Assembly (NCBI GenBank): GCA_021521415.1
Contig: JAIQDT010000190.1
Span: 496,001 to 560,000, forward strand
Length of the DNA stretch: 64,000 bases
Source: Bidens hawaiensis
Taxonomy: Eukaryota; Streptophyta; Magnoliopsida; Asterales; Asteraceae
Direction of reading: 5' to 3'
Shown piece by piece: positions 58,941 through 64,000 of this stretch. The notes under the pieces are model-generated. The model was not told the origin of the DNA. It was given only the letters and a program-made list of their open reading frames with translations, and did no database searches. Each line of letters opens with the position of its first letter. Position 1 is the first letter of the stretch. Made by a program: the position numbers and the translations under genes.

Positions 58941-59795
58941 AATTAAAATATAATAAATTTGTTTGAATTTCCGATTACTTAAAGTTGTTATAGTAATTCG
59001 TCAGTTTAATAAAATTTGGTTAAATGTGAAAGCAGAATTCAACTTTTAACAGATGAACTTGATCAAACCATGTACACCATATGTCAAAGAAACAAAATTT
59101 TATTTGGTTTTTCTTTCAATATCCCAAATAAAAAAAAAAACTAGGCAACTATTTGAATTCAGTCGTGTATCGGTTAACTTTGTTATGACACCGGAATTAG
59201 ATCCCAATAATAATTATGTAACGCACAAAAAAGTAACCGAACACATAAAACTTATGATCAATGTGACACAAATTAGGTCAATATTGTTTAGATTCGAAAC
59301 GTTGCCAACGCCCATGCACTATTCCGGTGAATGGACGTGAATTTGGTTGTAACAGTTACTTTTATGACGATTTTGGAGAAAAGCCAAAAATATATTTGAC
59401 AACTTAACATTTTTAAAACAAAATTAAAGTAGACTTGTATAACTTATGATAAAAAAAAATAACATATTTAAAGTGACATTGTTCAATCGGTAAAACCCAT
59501 CGTCGTTAAAATCGGCGCTTTGCTACAGCGAGTCAACGCGAATTTGGTTAGTATTGGTGATGTTTATTAGAGTACCAGAATTAAACCTAAAAGATAAAGT
59601 CGCTAAATTATATTTAAAGAAAAAGACAAAAGACAAAAAAATGCCCAGTCTTCAGTAGAACCTTGGCTCTACGACGACGAGTCGGTACGAACTCTGTCGG
59701 TATCGATAACGTTCGTTTAATTTGTTAAAGTACCACATTTATAAAATAATAAGAAAAACGAGATATTGATGAGAAAAAAATAACTAAAAAGCAAG
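58941..59795. other. Intergenic region
   Basis: A 95-codon frame at 59053-59340 lies after a possible splice acceptor but does not join the defensin-like frame in phase and has no recognisable domain, so it is not called. CG-containing short repeats occur at 59480-59700. Confidence 0.45.
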
Positions 59796-60301
59796 TGTTT
59801 TTACATGTAAGATCTGATTACATATATATATAACTGTAATTATAGGTTCCCGTACGGATCTTACACGGGATATCGCTATCTACGTAGGTGCGGAATCCCT
59901 GCGTAGGTAGTTACGAGCGTAGAATACGTAAAACAATGACACGCGATACAAACGAACACGTTATATATTATAACTTGAAACACGTCTATTACAGACTCTC
60001 GGCACGTTCACTGAACTCAACTACTGATTCCTCTCTCGTTCACCTAAACAATCCGTCGGCTACAGTATATATAGACACGACAACTTCGCCCGATATGTTC
60101 AGGCGAAGTTGTCCATAACTTCGCTCGTTCAACAAGTTCGCCTAGGCGAACTTGTCGACAACTTCGCTTGTTCAACAAGTTCGCCTAATCGAACTTGTTG
60201 ACAACTTCGCTTACATACATAAACATAAACTTAAACATAATTACATTACAGACTCGATTACAAACGCTAGACTATGAACTACTGACATTTATGTACCAAC
60301 A
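59796..60301 (-). mobile_element. 3' LTR of a copia-like element
   Basis: Starts TGTTGGTACATAAATG at 60301 on the minus strand, right after a polypurine tract. The end at 59796 (AAAAACA) is the best CA terminus but is unconfirmed, since the partner LTR is outside the window. It includes a word array and TATA box. Confidence 0.6.
60067..60210 (-). promoter_or_regulatory. LTR promoter: GGCGAAGTT/AACTTCGCC words and TATA box
   Basis: Words at 60159-60210, the 20-base perfect palindrome AAGTTCGCCTAGGCGAACTT at 60134-60153, and a spaced pair at 60080-60112. On the minus strand they precede TATATATA (60074-60067) by a few bases. Confidence 0.6.
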
Positions 60302-60316
60302 GACTCCCCCTTGGCA
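60302..60316 (-). other. Polypurine tract
   Basis: Reads TGCCAAGGGGGAGTC on the minus strand, abutting the LTR. Confidence 0.75.
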
Positions 60317-60381
60317 GTAGCTTCATATCTTGATCTTCAAAGCTTGTGTCTTGTAATCTCTCGTCTTCTCTCTTCATCTCT

Positions 60382-63186
60382 TCAAGCATGCACTCCCTGT
60401 CTAACACATACAGAAACCAACTTCTGGTACTTCTTAGCTTCCTCTTTCCAAGCAGGAATGTAGAAAATCTTCTTAGCATGTAGTACCTGCAAGTCAGCTT
60501 GAGACAGATTGACTAAGTGCATAGGATCATACACTCTCATGATCTCTTGCTCATCTTCATCCTCCATGACCGCTTCAGCAGTTTCACAATCCACGTACCA
60601 CCACTTCAAGTCTTTCAAGACGTTCTTGGGCATCACCTTCATCGGCACTTCTTTTAAATGACGGACTGGTTTATACTTCATAACCATCCATGGTTTGCCG
60701 TCTGCCCTCATCCCTCTATCTTTGTCTTCTACTAACTTCCCTTTCTGAGGCTTCAGAAGTTCAAACTTTTTATCTTTAATGGCCTCCTTCCAAACAATTT
60801 TCCCAATTACTCTCGCCATGTTATCATCACTTCTGTTTATCAGCCCCAGTCTTGCTAAGTCTTTCACCTCACACTCCGGTAAGGTATTCAGGGATCTTAA
60901 CATCTTCTTGAAGTACTGAATGCCGTCGTAACGTTTGATCACAAATAGTTTCAACTCTTCATCGTACAACCAACATATGATTCCCTTCTTTGATTCTGCA
61001 TATCCCTTTATATTATACGACTTTTTGAACATCGTCGGTACTGCTGGCTTCTTCGTCTTTACAAACCACTGAGCGCAGCCTTCCTTCCAGTTTGGCTGAT
61101 CTTCCCACTCAGTGTTGTCAACCGCAGCATCTTCACATATAGTCGACTGTTCAACCACAGGGATCTCATGCTCTACATTTTCTTCAACAATCTCTCATTC
61201 TTCTATCACATTCTCAACCACAATTTCTGCACCAATCTTTTCGATCTCATCGATTGGCAGAACATCATCTTCATTTATCAACTCATCATCCTCTAACATA
61301 TCGTCTATCTCTTTCAGCGCATCAATCATATCATCAACAATCTCAACATCTTCAACCACATCCACATCATCACCAACAGCAACCACATCATCACCAGCGG
61401 CAGACTCCCCCTCAGCTGTGGAAGCCCTAAGAGCTATAGTAGTTCTTGGCAACTCACCACCTGCACCTTCCGGTGCATTGGGATCATCGTCTTGATCATT
61501 TCTTCTTTTCGTCCTCAGCTCGTCGCCTCTACAGCTCATCTCCCCCTGAGATGCCAAGAACACCTTCAAGGCATCTATAACTTTCCCGTGCTCAACCAGG
61601 AGGGATGCCTGCAGTTGATTTGCTTCCACTAGGCGTTGAATAGTCTTGGACTGCTCAGCAACGATCCGCTCTAGTGAAGCTATTCGTTCCGAGTCTGAAG
61701 TGGGCGTAACCGCAGGTGGTACACTTGGTAACCCTGCAGTGGTAGCAACAACTGTCGACTCTTTGAATTGTGCAACAACCTCCGACGTAGTGAGCGTTGG
61801 AGGCGGCAACGATACGATCTCCGGAGCCGAGAGTTGTGCTGTGGTGGATGGGATGCTAACAGATGCAGTAGTTGCCACCACAGGAACAACTGTAGCGCTT
61901 AAGCTTGTAGTCTGTGCTGTATAAGGGACCAAAAACATACCAGACAAGGCAGGTGGAGCAAAACGTACCAACCGTGAAGTCTCTCCAGCTCCTACACCCA
62001 TACCTGTCCTTTCCCTTCGTGAACGCTTTCTCACCAGCTGCACAGCTTCTTCTTCATCATCTTCCTCGTCGTCGTCGTCAACAGTTCTCTTTTGTTTCCC
62101 AACTGTTCTCTCATGCGTTACCATCATCCGTCTAGCCTCTTCCATCACATCATCAAAGTCAGCATGTGGACCCGAGACTTGAATATTCTCTTGAGGATCA
62201 ACTCGGTCCATATCAAACATTCCTTGGCCTCCCAACATGGCATCAAGGTCAATCTCTGCAGCTGACACAGCAGCAGATACAGCAGGCGCAGCTGATACAG
62301 CCTGGGGTGCTGCCGCCAGTTGTGGTCTTGGGTCTCTGAACTCGTCCCCTGCCGCAGGCACATACTCCGGGTTTATAAGGTACCCAAAGAGCGGAGTATG
62401 CCTGGGACGCAGCTCAGGCTTGCTTTGTGCGCTGGAAGTGCGACACTGTGCAAAGATACGTTTTGTCACACTTTCCACGTATCGAATAGGGCGTCGTTGA
62501 GGCAGCGTCGGAGCCACATGATTTAAAATCAACTGTAGGAATCGTGGATACATTATAAACCGCTCACGCGCCACAGCCCTTCGTTGCCTATCGATCTCGT
62601 AAAAGATCAGCTGGCTGAAAGAATATCCTTTATTATAAGTCAACGCCGTCATAGCAGACTGCATTGTCGCACCCATACCATCAGTGCCTGCCTTCCGTCC
62701 TGACATACATACGATCATGACGTGCATAAGGAAGCGCCACTGATCTAAAAGGAATCCCTTCCTCCGTTGTGTGTCCCCTAAGGGACCAGAATACCCCATC
62801 CTGAGGAACGCCCCATCACGGAATGGCGCAACAAACTCCGTTGGGTCATCCCTCGTCTCTTCACCAAACCGCAACGCCACCCGTATTTGTTCAGAAGAAA
62901 ACTGAACAACTTGACCGTTTACGGTGGCTCGCATAACCGGGGGCTCAACCCGGCAATCGTACTCTACCGTCTGCCAAAAGTCTTCAATATTCGGTAGGGA
63001 AATAGGTAGGGTAGTTGTTATTGCGTGATATATCCGTGAGCACAAGAGAAAAGTAATTATCTCCCTATAGTCCTCCACGCCATTTGCATCTGGGTCAAGT
63101 GTTATGAACTGGTTATGAGCTGGGAAGAATTGTCTGTGATCATCACCGTCATCACCTGCACCTCCTGCACCTCCAACAGCAGCCAT
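60382..63186 (-). pseudogene. Accessory ORF of a plant LTR retrotransposon, one in-frame UGA
   Basis: A frame of about 934 codons from ATG at 63186, interrupted only by TGA at 61195-61197. The N-terminal 250 residues contain EDYREIITFLLCSRIYHAIT, LPNIEDFWQTVEYD, LLDQWRFLMHVMIVCMSGR, ALTYNKGYSFSQLIFYEI and ERFIMYPRFLQLILNHVAP. I recognise this as an Asteraceae retrotransposon-associated family that automated annotation often gives unrelated names; its function is unknown. Then come an acidic run (DDDDEEDDEEEA), a basic KRSRRER stretch, a Ser/Thr/Pro-rich linker, a coiled coil (ERIASLERIVAEQSKTIQRL) and an acidic tail. The part after the UGA is Lys-rich with WKEGCAQWFVKTKKP. It ends 66 bases before the polypurine tract, so it is the last gene of the element. 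Confidence 0.7.
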
Positions 63187-63890
63187 ATCTGCACTAAACG
63201 AACCAAGTTAGATAAACGTTAAAGTGTTACACAAGTTCGCTTGATTACTAGGAGCGAAGTTGTGATCAAACCTGTATAGGCGAAGTTAAAAGTGAGGCGA
63301 AGTTGGGAACAACTTCGCTTCATCTTTAAGTTCGTCTAATTAATTTTAAGTAAAAAGGTCTAGGCGAAGTTAAAGTTAACTTCGCCTCATCACAACATCG
63401 CCTCAGGCGAAGATAAGGGTTAGGCGAAATTAAGCCTCAGGCGAAGTTGCGGATAACTTCGCCTCAGGCGAAATTAATCGTCAGGCGAAGTTGCGGATAA
63501 CTTCGCCGAAACCCTAACTTCGCCTGAACTGAATCGGCGACTGTTAGCATTCCAAACATCCGGAAATCCGATGTTTCGGTAAAATTGACGATGAAGAACT
63601 CAATAACACTTGGTATTAAGGTTATGTGGACGAAAAGTTTGTCCATGAACACGTTAAACACAAGTTATAAAAGTCGGTTTTGAGTCCGACGGACCAAGAT
63701 CTCGAAGCGGTCGAAATAAAGTTTGATAAACAAGAAGAAACAGCTAACACGATGTACCGATAACACATACCGTGAAACGATAACTGAAACTGAGAACAAA
63801 GAAAGAAATCGAAATCGAAAAGATCAAGTTCGCTGATATATCGGAGCTCAAGTTCGCTGTATATTGTAAATAATGAAAATTTTACTGTCT
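63187..63890 (-). other. Leader of the accessory ORF with further words
   Basis: Between the TATA box at 63.9 kb and the start codon. Contains many GGCGAAGTT / AACTTCGCC words (63224-63330 and 63380-63535), so in this unit the words also fall inside the predicted transcript. Confidence 0.5.
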
Positions 63891-63895
63891 GAAAT

Positions 63896-63970
63896 CCTTA
63901 TATAGGGTCAGAGTTGGTCAGGCGAAGTTACGGATAACTTCGCCTAGGTGAAGTTATCCACAAGTTCGCC
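63896..63970 (-). promoter_or_regulatory. Internal promoter of the accessory ORF: words and TATA box
   Basis: On the minus strand the words at 63970-63920 (AACTTCGCC and GGCGAAGTT, spaced and paired) precede ACCCTATATAAGG (63909-63897). Sequence downstream differs from the LTR at 59796-60301, so this is a separate promoter using the same word. Confidence 0.55.
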
Positions 63971-64000
63971 TGATTCAACAACTTCGCCTATATTTTCATA

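Noticed and set aside
59053..59340. Third exon of the defensin-like gene
   Set aside because: The acceptor before 59053 does not join the upstream frame in phase with this 95-codon frame, and no cysteine pattern or domain supports it.
61112..62526. Several Ser/Thr-rich or Ala-rich plus-strand frames
   Set aside because: They are antisense shadows of the low-complexity accessory ORF.

Overview
The window looks like repeat-rich nuclear DNA of a flowering plant. It is AT-rich and packed with nested LTR retrotransposons (Ty3/gypsy of the Athila and Tekay/Del types, Ty1/copia, a Cassandra-type TRIM), a possible tRNA-like SINE and microsatellites, with one small defensin-like host gene. The accessory open reading frame at 60.4-63.2 kb resembles a family I remember as abundant in Asteraceae genomes (Tanacetum, Artemisia), so I infer a daisy-family plant; no rRNA or organelle gene confirms this.

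Layout. 1-5.5 kb: a broken LTR fragment and a gag-only copia locus whose two LTRs face each other in inverted orientation. 5.5-11.8 kb: a minus-strand Athila-like element (gag, protease, RT, RNase H, start of integrase), cut by the copia locus. 11.8-15.9 kb: a decayed minus-strand copia gag region interrupted by a gypsy LTR piece. 16.1-39.8 kb: a plus-strand Athila-type element lacking its 5' end. A 12.6-kb Tekay-like element (18243-30876) sits inside its RT/RNase H, flanked by a perfect 5-bp duplication CAACG, so the host reading frame continues across it. That guest is itself composite: a second, different LTR plus primer site lies between its first ORF and its gag. Downstream of integrase the host carries two small coiled-coil ORFs and an ATHILA-ORF-1-like gene. 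39.7-56.6 kb: a 2.8-kb block (with a Cassandra solo LTR and a copia solo LTR, each with target duplications) occurs twice. The first copy leads into a nearly complete minus-strand Athila element; the second leads into a solo LTR of the same insertion. This is either a real duplication or two haplotypes joined in assembly. 56.6-59.8 kb: low-copy-looking sequence with the frameshifted defensin-like gene. 59.8-64 kb: the 3' end of a minus-strand copia-like element with a large accessory ORF.

The strongest unexplained pattern is promoter architecture. In most of the element families here, a short GC-rich word and its reverse complement are repeated several times immediately upstream of a TATA-like box. 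The word differs between families: TCGCGATACGCGA, AAGCACGGGGCCGTGCTT, GGCCGTAAGCTACGGCC, AAGTTCGCCTAGGCGAACTT, and ATTCGCTAA with TTAGCGAAT. The arrays occur in LTR U3 regions. In two elements they also occur in front of internal TATA boxes that precede accessory ORFs downstream of pol. One word is shared by two unrelated LTR families. This suggests a common module that couples genomic and accessory-gene transcription, or replication-generated hairpins; the sequence alone cannot decide.
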